Assembly: GCA_049609225.1 (NCBI GenBank)
Contig: JBMYYH010000047.1
Location: forward strand, 1 to 21,333
Direction: 5' to 3'
Origin: GCA-2746235 sp049609225
GTDB taxonomy: Bacteria > Planctomycetota > UBA1135
Length of the DNA: 21,333 nt
Part shown: piece by piece, positions 14,845 through 21,333 of the stretch
How the letters are laid out: every line of letters starts with the position of its first letter
Numbering within the stretch: position 1 is the stretch's first letter
Notes under the pieces: model-generated
Told to the model about the DNA's origin: nothing
Databases searched by the model: none
The model's input: only the letters and a program-made list of their open reading frames with translations
Made by a program: the position numbers and the translations under genes

Positions 14845-16254
14845 ATGCATTTCTTCCGACTCCTTCCTTATTTACTGGCGTTCCTTTTCCTCGCTCTGCC
14901 TTCCTGCGGCGGCGGGGAGACTTCGGTCGAGGAGCGCATGGATGCATTGCGTGATAAGGATTTCGAGGTCGCCGACTATTGGCAAGACTTCGATGGGATA
15001 GCTGCAGGGATTCGGAGCTTGATCAAGGCGGAGTCCGGCGTCGACCTCCGGGATGTGGATATTCGCCTTGCCGATCGCGATGAGATGGCCGATGCCTTCG
15101 TGTCCAACGTGTCTCCGCAACTGGACTTGTTGGGAGAGGAGATGGTCGATCATGTGATCCTGGCACAGCAGATCAAGATTGCCCTGCTCGGCATCTATGA
15201 CATCTCCGAGAAGGAGATCCTCATCTGCCAGGAGAACTTCCCATTCCTCGCAGAGTTCGTTGCCATGCCGGACCTCGACAGTTTGGATGCGATGAAGGCG
15301 GTCTTGATTCACGAGGCCAGTCATGCCGTCGCCGACCTCAATTGGGATCTGGCCGCAAGCATGAAGGATCTGGAAGACGCCAACCACCTCGCCGGCCTCA
15401 GTGCAGTGATCGAAGGATATGCTCAATACCTCGCGCGCAAGATCTGCACGCAGGAAGGGCTGGTGGAAGGATTCGAGACCTTTACCGCAGCCGTCGGTGC
15501 GACTCCCGAGACCGATAACGAGATGGAAAAGTTGGTGTTGGAGGCGGCAACCGCCAACGTCAGTTTCCAGTACTACGATGGTGAAGATTTCGTGCGCGCC
15601 ATCGTCGAGGCAAAGGGAGAGGAAGCGATTGCAGGTCTCTTCGCCGACCCACCCCTCGACCACGCCTATGTTTCGCATCCGGATTGGTATCTGGACCCAA
15701 GCATCGCCGAACGTGGCAGCATGGATCTGGAATCCTTCCTCGACCTGTTCGAGAACGAATTCGCGGGCTCTGCATCCGGCAACCAGGTTGAGATGAATTC
15801 TCCCACCTTCCGCGCCGCCATGTCACCTCTCCCCGCGGAAGACATCGACGCCATCGAGGAGCTGGTCCTGGCGAATCGCATCAACGCGATCGTCGAAGGC
15901 GGCGGCGCACAGATGCAAGCGATGGTGCTTTATGAGTGCCGTTCCAGCGTCGATGCCGCAACCATGGCCGGTTACAGCGAACGTCTCCTGCGTGCTCGTG
16001 ATGAAGCCTTCAAGGAGGGTTCGACTCGCATCACCGAAGCCCTCTACGAAGACTTCGAGGCCGGTCCCTGGGAAGGGATGCGTGTCGACAAGACCATGAA
16101 GATGGGCCGACAGGAAATCGTGGCCACCACTTTCATCCTGCAGTACAGCAACTTGTCTTCCGAACTGAGCTTCATCGGACATGACGTCGATGTCGACGAG
16201 ATCCGCGAGTACTACGCAGACCTCACGGAAGCGGCATTCCCCGAAAAGAAGTAA
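14845..16254 (+). CDS. Secreted lipoprotein with HExxH metallopeptidase-like motif
   Basis: A 469-residue lipoprotein. A hydrophobic signal sequence ends in the lipobox LPSC (Cys21), followed by glycines. No named family was recognised. Residues 150-170 contain LIHEASHAVADL, a full HExxH zinc-binding motif (His156, Glu157, His160) on a predicted helix. A second helix 30 residues later, SAVIEGYAQYLARKI, offers Glu190 as a third ligand, which is the gluzincin arrangement. The rest is largely helical, acidic and ends in a beta-containing region (about 405-455). This suggests a cell-envelope zinc peptidase, or a peptidase-derived binding protein; catalytic activity is inference. It has its own leaderless-type promoter and is convergent with the deacylase-like gene, whose stop lies 31 bp away. 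Confidence 0.78.
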   Translation: MHFFRLLPYLLAFLFLALPSCGGGETSVEERMDALRDKDFEVADYWQDFDGIAAGIRSLIKAESGVDLRDVDIRLADRDEMADAFVSNVSPQLDLLGEEMVDHVILAQQIKIALLGIYDISEKEILICQENFPFLAEFVAMPDLDSLDAMKAVLIHEASHAVADLNWDLAASMKDLEDANHLAGLSAVIEGYAQYLARKICTQEGLVEGFETFTAAVGATPETDNEMEKLVLEAATANVSFQYYDGEDFVRAIVEAKGEEAIAGLFADPPLDHAYVSHPDWYLDPSIAERGSMDLESFLDLFENEFAGSASGNQVEMNSPTFRAAMSPLPAEDIDAIEELVLANRINAIVEGGGAQMQAMVLYECRSSVDAATMAGYSERLLRARDEAFKEGSTRITEALYEDFEAGPWEGMRVDKTMKMGRQEIVATTFILQYSNLSSELSFIGHDVDVDEIREYYADLTEAAFPEKK

Positions 16255-16284
16255 GCGCTAGCCTCAGGGTCGAAACGAAGACCT

Positions 16285-17517
16285 TTAAAGCGAGACCCGG
16301 TCAGGCCCTTTCAGGTCGTACTTCCGGCGTCGCACGATGAAGTGGTCGCCGTGAATCCGACGCTTGCGGAAGCCGAGCAGGTGGAAGATCTCCACCGTCG
16401 CCCAACGTGCGACCTTACGGTTCACGCGGATCGCGCCTGGCTCATCCTTCAGGCGCTTGACGCCCGGCAACCAATGCACGATGCGGTCCAATCGCATGCG
16501 TCGCATCCAACGCGACAAGGTCAGCCATTTCGGGTGCACATCCAGTGCAAGGAAGAAACCATCATCGCCTTTGCCCTGGTACAGCGGCAACAAGATGCGT
16601 GCGCGATAGAAGGTTTCGATCTCGCCTTGGAAACGATCCTCGGCGACCACCTCTCCGCGACTGACTTTGCGGAAGTTGCGATAACCCGGACGCATGCGGA
16701 AGCCGTGGTCTTCGGTGATCGCATGGCGATAACGAATGCCCAACCATTGCGGCAGTTCGCCCCGGCTCTGACGCAGAATCTCCGAAGCATGCCGGGTCTC
16801 CGGCATCTGGTCTTCGGTGAGACAGCGCGCACCGATCAAGGCGCGCCAAATGGCAGCTTCGTGGAAGTCGACAGCGGAATCCGCGTGATGTTCACCACCT
16901 TCGAATCCCATCGTGACCACACCCATGTTATTGAGGTGTTCGAGCAGGGCGCCTTCGAGTTGTTCCTCTAGGCCGAGGATCACCGGCACCGGGAAGCTGC
17001 GCGCGAACTTGCGGTTACGAATGGTGTCGCCGATGCAAGCGAAGGGTTGCCCTTCCGCCGACGAAGTATGCAAGTCGAGGAAGTAGACCTCGCCGCGATG
17101 ACTTCCGATGACATTGCGCAAGGTCTCGAGCAACTCGCGCTGCTCCAAGGTCTCTGCGCATCCATCTTCCAGGGTGTCGATTTGCGCGACGCGTTCCGGC
17201 AACCAAGCACGGTTCAAGTCGCGGTCGAGGTAACGGGTCTTGGCTTCAAGGGCGCGCAGGTTGCCAGCCATGCCGACCAGCGTGCCACGCATTTCAGGGC
17301 GCGCACTTTGAAGACGTTCGAACACGCGTTGCAGTGCGAAGACTCCTGCGGGCTCATTGCCGTGGATGCCACCGAGGCACAGCACCAACGCACCGTCCTC
17401 TTGGCCGTCGTAACGACCAAGGACTCTCGGGAGGCGGCTCATGGCCGCTGCTGTCGAGATTCCGGATTCCAATTCCCTGCCTCCATGGGGGTGAAAACTA
17501 CCCCTTTCATCGCCCAT
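16285..17517 (-). CDS. Aspartoacylase/succinylglutamate desuccinylase-like zinc hydrolase
   Basis: A 410-residue cytoplasmic zinc carboxypeptidase-like (AspA/AstE, M14-related) protein. Zinc and substrate motifs are present in order: GGIHGNEPAG (49-58; His52 and Glu55 bind zinc), RDLNRAW (99-105; Arg103), FLDLHTSS (His150 binds zinc) and the candidate catalytic glutamate in FEGGEH (206-209). A C-terminal domain of about 130 residues rich in Arg and Trp is longer than in AstE (about 320). The family removes acyl groups from amino acids. The gene follows the GCS2-CBS gene by 7 nt, so the pair probably makes and cleaves related amide bonds. The ATG at 17517 has AGGAG 4 nt upstream; the ATG at 17442 (residue 26) is a possible alternative closer to the conserved domain. 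Confidence 0.82.
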   Translation of the reverse strand: MGDERGSFHPHGGRELESGISTAAAMSRLPRVLGRYDGQEDGALVLCLGGIHGNEPAGVFALQRVFERLQSARPEMRGTLVGMAGNLRALEAKTRYLDRDLNRAWLPERVAQIDTLEDGCAETLEQRELLETLRNVIGSHRGEVYFLDLHTSSAEGQPFACIGDTIRNRKFARSFPVPVILGLEEQLEGALLEHLNNMGVVTMGFEGGEHHADSAVDFHEAAIWRALIGARCLTEDQMPETRHASEILRQSRGELPQWLGIRYRHAITEDHGFRMRPGYRNFRKVSRGEVVAEDRFQGEIETFYRARILLPLYQGKGDDGFFLALDVHPKWLTLSRWMRRMRLDRIVHWLPGVKRLKDEPGAIRVNRKVARWATVEIFHLLGFRKRRIHGDHFIVRRRKYDLKGPDRVSL

Positions 17518-17521
17518 CTCA

Positions 17522-17526
17522 CTCCT
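17522..17526 (-). promoter_or_regulatory. Ribosome binding site of the deacylase-like gene
   Basis: AGGAG on the minus strand overlaps the TAG stop of the upstream ligase gene and lies 4 nt before the ATG at 17517. It supports that ATG over the internal one at 17442 and implies re-initiation within a two-gene transcript. Confidence 0.5.
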
Positions 17527-19438
17527 ACTCCTTGAGCTTGCTCTCGAGCAGGCGCGCGGCGATTCCCATGAGGATGTCTTCCGTAACCATGCCGACCAAA
17601 CGGTTGTCGGCGTCGACCACGGGCAGACAGGATATCTTCTCGCGACGCATCAGCGCGATGGCATTCAAGGTACGTGTGTCCGGAGTGACCCGGATCGGAT
17701 CCTTGTCCATGACCTCGCTGACGGGCACCTGAGTCTCTTCGGAGGTGCGTCCAAAGGCGAAGCGCATGAGTACCCTGTGAGTTAACAAGCCCACGAGGTT
17801 GTGATTGTCGTCCTCCACTGGGATGTGACGCAAGTGCCACCAATCCATCATGTTGGCAGCCAGGTCGACCAGCTCGGTCTCGCGGACAGTGAACAGGTCC
17901 GTGTTCATCAGTGAGGAAATGCGCTCATATTGATCGCGCCAACTCACCGACATCTCCGAGACTTCCGCCAGCGGCCACTCGTGCAGCGGCGCTCCGGTCT
18001 CTTGGTTGCGGATCGAGCAGCTAACCAAGGCCGACAAGGTTTCCTTCACCGTGGCTTCTGGACGCATCTTCGCCGCCGACATCAACATCCACCGCGCGCC
18101 GGTCCGTTCCCGCGCCACACGTTCCTGCACCACACCGAGATAACGGTCGATGTCTTGGGTGTCGATCTTCGCCAGCTCCAAACCACGACGCGCCATCGGG
18201 ATCAACACCGCAAGGATGAGATCGTGGGTGGGGTAGGTCTTGCCGTCGACCCAAGTGAGTTGGGCATCCAGGCCTAGACGTGCGGCGGCAAGGAGGTTGT
18301 TCTTGCAGTCGTCGAAATCCATGCGCCCGCGCGGATCGCCGATCTCTTCCGCAACACCCTTCATGAGACCGATCCAGAAAGCCGCATTGCCGACTTCATC
18401 ATGCACCGATGGGCCAGCCGGAAGCAGACGGTTTTCGATGCGCAGGTGTGGCTTGCCATCCGAGATGCCATAACAGGCGCGGTTCCAGCGGTAGACGGTG
18501 CCGGTGTGCAGGCGCAGCGCATCCAACTTCGGCGCGCGTCCTGCAGCGAGTGCTTCGAACGGATCTTCGTATTCTTCCGCACCGATCAAGGTGCGATAAC
18601 GAGCGATGTCTTCGCGGTAAAGCTCGACGACCGAATCCTTCACCCACGAACCACCGAAGCTCACGCGCGGCGGCATTTCACGATGATGCACTTCCGATCG
18701 CCGGGTATCCACCGACTGTTGGAACAGGGCCAAACGTGTTTCGCGCCAAAGGCGTTTGGTGAACAGCAATGGCGAATTGACGGAGCACGCCATCACCGGC
18801 GCTGCGATCAACTGCGACACGTTGTAGTGCTTGGCGAACTCTTCCGCATCGATCTGCAGGTGCACCTGATACGAGGTGTTGCAAGCCTCGAGCATGATGG
18901 TGTCGTGGGTCAGACGTAGATCATCAATACCCTTGATGCGCATGCGGAAAGGGCCCCCACGCAACTGCGCCAATGCATCATTCAATGCGAAGTAGCGCGG
19001 GTTGGGGGTCATGTTGTCGAGCGTCATGTCCTCCATCTCAAGAGTGGGGAGGATGCCGGTCAGGACCATGTCGCCGCCGGCCGCTCGTGCAGCGACACGC
19101 GCCTTCTGCACCAGATCATTGTTCTGTGATTCCAGCTGACGCAAGCAATCGCCCTCCAGGTCCAACGGGTCAAGGTTGCACTCGAGGTTGAAGCGCGCGA
19201 GCTCCGGCGTGAAGTGATCATCATCCAAAGCCTCGAGCAGTCGTGCACCGAGGTTCGCCGGACGCATGCCTTTATCGACTAGGAACATCTCCTGTTCCGC
19301 GCCGATGCGTTGGCGATCGTTCTCGAAGGACCGGTCCTTGACCATCTTCTCCAACGCCTGGAGGTCACGCAAAAGCGCTTTCGTGAATAACCGCAGCTGG
19401 TCCTCATCGCGGTAGCTAGTGACGTTGAATTCGCCCAT
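17525..19438 (-). CDS. GCS2-type glutamate-cysteine ligase with C-terminal CBS pair
   Basis: A 637-residue protein. Residues about 40-480 form a carboxylate-amine ligase of the glutamate-cysteine ligase (GCS2/COG2170-like) family: IGAEQEMFLVD (45-55) carries the metal-binding glutamates, and FNLECNLDP (83-91), YQVHLQID (190-197) and HLRIENRLLPAGP (331-343) are typical catalytic strands. Two CBS domains follow (about 503-560 and 570-632; each has a strand pair such as GLLTHR or GMVTED), which usually bind adenine nucleotides and could tune activity to energy state. The product may be gamma-glutamylcysteine or another gamma-glutamyl amide. The start chosen is the ATG at 19438, supported by a -10 box just upstream; an in-frame ATG at 19534 would run through the MarR promoter and add 32 unconserved-looking residues. 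It is the first gene of a two-gene minus-strand operon. Confidence 0.85.
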   Translation of the reverse strand: MGEFNVTSYRDEDQLRLFTKALLRDLQALEKMVKDRSFENDRQRIGAEQEMFLVDKGMRPANLGARLLEALDDDHFTPELARFNLECNLDPLDLEGDCLRQLESQNNDLVQKARVAARAAGGDMVLTGILPTLEMEDMTLDNMTPNPRYFALNDALAQLRGGPFRMRIKGIDDLRLTHDTIMLEACNTSYQVHLQIDAEEFAKHYNVSQLIAAPVMACSVNSPLLFTKRLWRETRLALFQQSVDTRRSEVHHREMPPRVSFGGSWVKDSVVELYREDIARYRTLIGAEEYEDPFEALAAGRAPKLDALRLHTGTVYRWNRACYGISDGKPHLRIENRLLPAGPSVHDEVGNAAFWIGLMKGVAEEIGDPRGRMDFDDCKNNLLAAARLGLDAQLTWVDGKTYPTHDLILAVLIPMARRGLELAKIDTQDIDRYLGVVQERVARERTGARWMLMSAAKMRPEATVKETLSALVSCSIRNQETGAPLHEWPLAEVSEMSVSWRDQYERISSLMNTDLFTVRETELVDLAANMMDWWHLRHIPVEDDNHNLVGLLTHRVLMRFAFGRTSEETQVPVSEVMDKDPIRVTPDTRTLNAIALMRREKISCLPVVDADNRLVGMVTEDILMGIAARLLESKLKE

Positions 19439-19446
19439 CGCCGACC

Positions 19447-19452
19447 ATGGTA
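19447..19452 (-). promoter_or_regulatory. -10 element of the GCS2-CBS gene
   Basis: TACCAT on the minus strand ends 8 nt before the ATG at 19438, predicting a transcript start at about 19440 and a 2-nt leader. No clear -35 and no ribosome binding site were seen. Confidence 0.4.
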
Positions 19453-19508
19453 ACGCCTTAGGGTTATCCGGTGGCGAAGAATCAGGTGCAACAAGTTGTG
19501 TGGATGCG

Positions 19509-19514
19509 TATACT
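19509..19514 (+). promoter_or_regulatory. -10 element of the MarR gene (leaderless)
   Basis: TATACT, five of six matches to TATAAT, ends 6 nt before a GTG at 19521, so the predicted transcript begins exactly at the start codon. The box contains the palindrome GTATAC (19508-19513), which could overlap an operator. The -35 region is weak. Confidence 0.5.
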
Positions 19515-19520
19515 GTAAGC

Positions 19521-19958
19521 GTGGTTAAGAACATTCCAGATAGTCCTTCCCGAACCGCTTATCTCAATTTGGTCATCGCATGGGATTCCCTGCACAGTGA
19601 CTTCGCCAAGCTATTCCGCGCCCACGGCCTCACGCCCACAGTGTTCAATGCCATGCGCATCCTGATTCAGGGGCCCAAAGAAGGCATGCGGATTGGGCAA
19701 GTCGGGGCCGGCTTGATCCAGAGCGTCCCCGATATCACACGTCTGCTCGATCGCATGGAGCGCGATGGTTTCGTGGTGCGTTCGCGAGATCTCGAGGATC
19801 GTCGCGCGGTCACGGTGCGGCTTACTGCGGAAGGGCGTCGCAAGTGCGAGGGTCTTTACCCTGCAGTGACGAAGATGCATAAGGATCAGCTCGCGCATAT
19901 GTCGGACCGCGACTTGAATGTGATGGCGCGCCTGCTCGAGAAGGCGCTCGACCGTTAA
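19521..19958 (+). CDS. MarR-family transcriptional regulator
   Basis: A 145-residue winged-helix regulator. An N-terminal dimerisation helix (about 12-35) is followed by the helix-turn-helix (about 56-82, including QSVPDITRLLDRMERDGFVV split across 68-87), then the wing with the family's DRR motif (SRDLEDRRAVTVRLTAEGR, about 89-107) and a C-terminal dimerisation helix. MarR proteins are usually repressors that release DNA on binding phenols, oxidants or metabolites. The GTG at 19521 is chosen because a good -10 box ends 6 nt before it; the in-frame ATG at 19419 lies inside the divergent GCS2-CBS gene. The likely target is the divergent ligase operon and itself. The stop overlaps that of the convergent PepSY gene in the shared TTAA. 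Confidence 0.88.
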   Translation: MVKNIPDSPSRTAYLNLVIAWDSLHSDFAKLFRAHGLTPTVFNAMRILIQGPKEGMRIGQVGAGLIQSVPDITRLLDRMERDGFVVRSRDLEDRRAVTVRLTAEGRRKCEGLYPAVTKMHKDQLAHMSDRDLNVMARLLEKALDR

Positions 19959-20479
19959 GAGTTCTTCTGTCGAAGGCGTTTGCGGCGCCGCACACTGTGG
20001 GGCAGCCACCAAAGGTAGACCCCGCTGATCCAAAGGAACAGGATCACCAACCCCACGGGCAGAAACAGTCCGAGTTTGGCCCATGGGTGGAACCATGATC
20101 CGTCGTGCAGACTCTCGAGCCAATCGGAGCGGCGTTTCGCTACCTGCAAGACGGCACCACTGGCACCATCCAGTTGCACTTCCACGCCGTTTTGGCAGCG
20201 CACCTTCACCACACCTTTGGAGGGGCGGACATCCAGGCGGTCGATATCGGCCCAACTCGCGACCTCGGCTTCCGGCACCCGTCGCACCACCTCAAGCAGT
20301 TCGGCATGGGGGAGGGACGGCACCGACATGGCACCGCGCTGCGTCGGCGGCTGCACCCAACCCCAATCCTTTTTCATCTGCAGCAGCAGACCGGTGGCGA
20401 TGACCACCAGGAAGGGGAGCGCCGTCACGATGGCGCCGAGGCGATGCCAGCGCCGCGCAAGACGAGGGATGCGAGCCAT
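19955..20479 (-). CDS. PepSY-associated membrane protein
   Basis: A 174-residue protein with two membrane helices (about 14-34 and 136-157) flanking a periplasmic PepSY-like alpha/beta domain (about 55-115). The second helix is preceded by ESLHDGSWFHPWAK and ends in SGVYLWW. This LHxG...G...GxYLWW pattern is typical of short PepSY-associated TM proteins, related to domains found in siderophore and iron-reductase membrane proteins; a link to metal or haem handling is inference. The ATG at 20479 is chosen over 20506 because a promoter ends just before it. The gene is convergent with the MarR gene, sharing TTAA at the stops, and divergent from the sigma-like gene. Confidence 0.78.
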   Translation of the reverse strand: MARIPRLARRWHRLGAIVTALPFLVVIATGLLLQMKKDWGWVQPPTQRGAMSVPSLPHAELLEVVRRVPEAEVASWADIDRLDVRPSKGVVKVRCQNGVEVQLDGASGAVLQVAKRRSDWLESLHDGSWFHPWAKLGLFLPVGLVILFLWISGVYLWWLPHSVRRRKRLRQKNS

Positions 20480-20487
20480 GGGGGGCG

Positions 20488-20516
20488 AGAATATCCCTCC
20501 GAACATTCCGTGTCGA
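20488..20516 (-). promoter_or_regulatory. Promoter of the PepSY gene
   Basis: On the minus strand TCGACA (20516-20511; five of six matches to TTGACA) is separated by exactly 17 nt from TATTCT (20493-20488; four of six matches to TATAAT). The predicted start is at about 20481, 2 nt before the ATG at 20479. This is the best-formed sigma-70-like promoter in the window. Confidence 0.6.
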
Positions 20517-20664
20517 TGGCCCTGGGGGACGTCATCCGTTTACGCCAGAGGTCTGAATCCTCAAATGCGAAATCGCGGGAATCCTTGCCCATGAAAGAGC
20601 TTGGAACCGCTAAGGTCGCCTAAACAACGCTGACCCCCGTCAGTCCCCTCTTGTTCTCCGTGCC

Positions 20665-21306
20665 TTGCCCTTGAGCCACGCCCCCCATTCGCATATCCCT
20701 GAATCCCTGGAGCAACAGCTCCAGGCGGACTGGGAGCAAACCTATCAGGCCTTCCAGGACTTTCTGCAAGTCCCCGAGCGTCTTCGTTTCCAGCACCTCG
20801 GAAGCCTCTTTGAGGTCCTCTACCCCTGGATCGAGCGCGGGGTGCGCAGCCTGACGGTGCGCCATTTCATCCTGCTGCCCACGGAAATGGCAGTAGCGAG
20901 GCTGTTTGCGAAGACTTGTAGGCGGGAGAGCTTGCCGAAATCCCATGTGATCTTCCAGATTTGGGTCGAATCCTCCCTGTTGAGGGATGTGGCCAATCCG
21001 AAGGATGAGCTGGGATCCACCAATGGGGCCGCTGGCGAGCCGAGTGCCCGCCTGCAACATCGTTTCAATCGTCTGCCCTATGCCGATCGAGCACTTCTCT
21101 ACCTCTATATGGTGGAGCGCTGCAGTGTTCGCGAGGTCTCGGGATACACTGGGATTCCGCAGGCCTATGCCGTCGAGAGCCTGGGAAGGATTTGGGCAAG
21201 AGTCCAGGAAGGCCTTTCCGAGCGGGATGTCCCTCGAGGATGGCGCTCACCCCAGCTCGATGAACAGGGTTGTGTGCGGGAAAATGGCCAAGAGGGGAAT
21301 GCCTAG
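20665..21306 (+). CDS. Divergent ECF-sigma-factor-like protein
   Basis: A 213-residue protein. The C-terminal part (about 129-182) resembles sigma-70 region 4: FNRLPYADRALLYLYMVERCSVREVS-type spacing, that is, a Leu-Pro followed by a helix, then a helix-turn-helix with SVREVSGYTGIPQAYAVESLGRIW split across 144-167. The N-terminal half (about 40-110) is helical and could be a strongly altered region 2, but the usual core-binding and -10 motifs are not recognisable. It may be a diverged sigma factor or a region-4-only DNA-binding regulator. The start is a TTG at 20665 without a ribosome binding site, with a second TTG two codons on; no ATG or GTG lies near the frame's start. The 185-bp gap before it holds a possible -10 TAAGGT (20611-20616) but no firm promoter. 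Confidence 0.6.
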   Translation: MPLSHAPHSHIPESLEQQLQADWEQTYQAFQDFLQVPERLRFQHLGSLFEVLYPWIERGVRSLTVRHFILLPTEMAVARLFAKTCRRESLPKSHVIFQIWVESSLLRDVANPKDELGSTNGAAGEPSARLQHRFNRLPYADRALLYLYMVERCSVREVSGYTGIPQAYAVESLGRIWARVQEGLSERDVPRGWRSPQLDEQGCVRENGQEGNA

Positions 21307-21333
21307 GATCTCCAAGGAATGTTCGCGGAACAC

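Larger units (their letters stand above)
19439..19520. promoter_or_regulatory. Divergent promoter region between the GCS2-CBS and MarR genes
   Basis: The 82-bp gap holds both promoters and possible MarR operators. Two short symmetric elements are visible: TAAC and GTTA spaced by 8 nt (19451-19466, next to the minus-strand -10), and ACAAGTTGT (19491-19499, upstream of the MarR -10). MarR proteins typically bind such near-palindromes in divergent intergenic regions and repress both genes. Binding here is inference. Confidence 0.4.

Noticed and set aside
16266..16285. Imperfect hairpin AGGGTC / GACCTT between the convergent metallopeptidase and deacylase genes
   Set aside because: Only six pairs with one G-T wobble, and no proper T-run on either strand; too weak to call a terminator.
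20516..20623. 35-codon frame (ATG 20516 to TAA 20623) in the gap before the sigma-like gene
   Set aside because: It begins within the -35 region of the PepSY promoter, has no ribosome binding site and no recognisable product.
21304..21333. TAGGAT (21304-21309) followed 9 nt later by ATG at 21319, open to the window end
   Set aside because: It fits the near-leaderless promoter pattern and may start the next gene, but only five codons are visible, so no coding call is made.

Overview
The window is GC-rich, gene-dense bacterial DNA with a Gram-negative envelope signature: a secretin, pseudopilins, two lipoproteins and an ornithine-lipid-type acyltransferase pair. A PilM/PilO/PilP-like assembly platform joined to GspE/F/D-type genes, TTG starts and an odd multidomain envelope protein would suit a member of the Planctomycetota or a related phylum. 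That placement is inference: there is no rRNA or other marker gene here, and no mobile element, tRNA, CRISPR array or prophage was seen. Layout: positions 1-29 are the terminator of an upstream gene. About 43-10142 is one co-directional operon of eleven genes for a type II secretion / type IV pilus-like machine. In order these are a GspL/PilM-N-like protein, a PilO/GspM-like protein, a PilP/GspC-like protein, the GspE ATPase, the GspF platform, the GspD secretin, a TPR lipoprotein, and four pilin-like proteins (GspG-, PilV/GspI-, GspJ/PilW- and short GspK/PilX-like). Most junctions overlap or are only 2-9 bp apart. A weak hairpin sits on the last stop codon. No prepilin peptidase lies in the window. 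From 10190 to 14444 a second plus-strand operon carries an OlsB-like N-acyltransferase, an OlsA/PlsC-like O-acyltransferase and an 862-residue protein that fuses an alpha/beta hydrolase, a DedA-type membrane domain and an ATP-grasp ligase in one chain. This is the most novel-looking part of the window: it looks like an aminolipid synthesis, modification or transport unit. Next come an orphan ArsC-like thioredoxin-fold protein (14468-14815) and a secreted lipoprotein with an HExxH...E zinc-peptidase-like signature (14845-16254). On the minus strand (16285-19438) a GCS2-type glutamate-cysteine ligase with two CBS domains is followed by an aspartoacylase/succinylglutamate-desuccinylase-like zinc hydrolase, a likely amide-forming and amide-cleaving pair. 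A MarR-type regulator diverges from it across 82 bp. A PepSY-associated membrane protein is convergent with the regulator, and a divergent sigma-factor-like protein closes the window. Regulation: several genes that head their own transcripts (arsC-like, the metallopeptidase lipoprotein, the GCS2 ligase, the MarR gene and the PepSY gene) have a TANNNT -10 box ending 6-8 nt before the start codon. This predicts leaderless or nearly leaderless mRNAs. In contrast, several genes inside the secretion operon have strong Shine-Dalgarno sequences that drive TTG or ATG starts.
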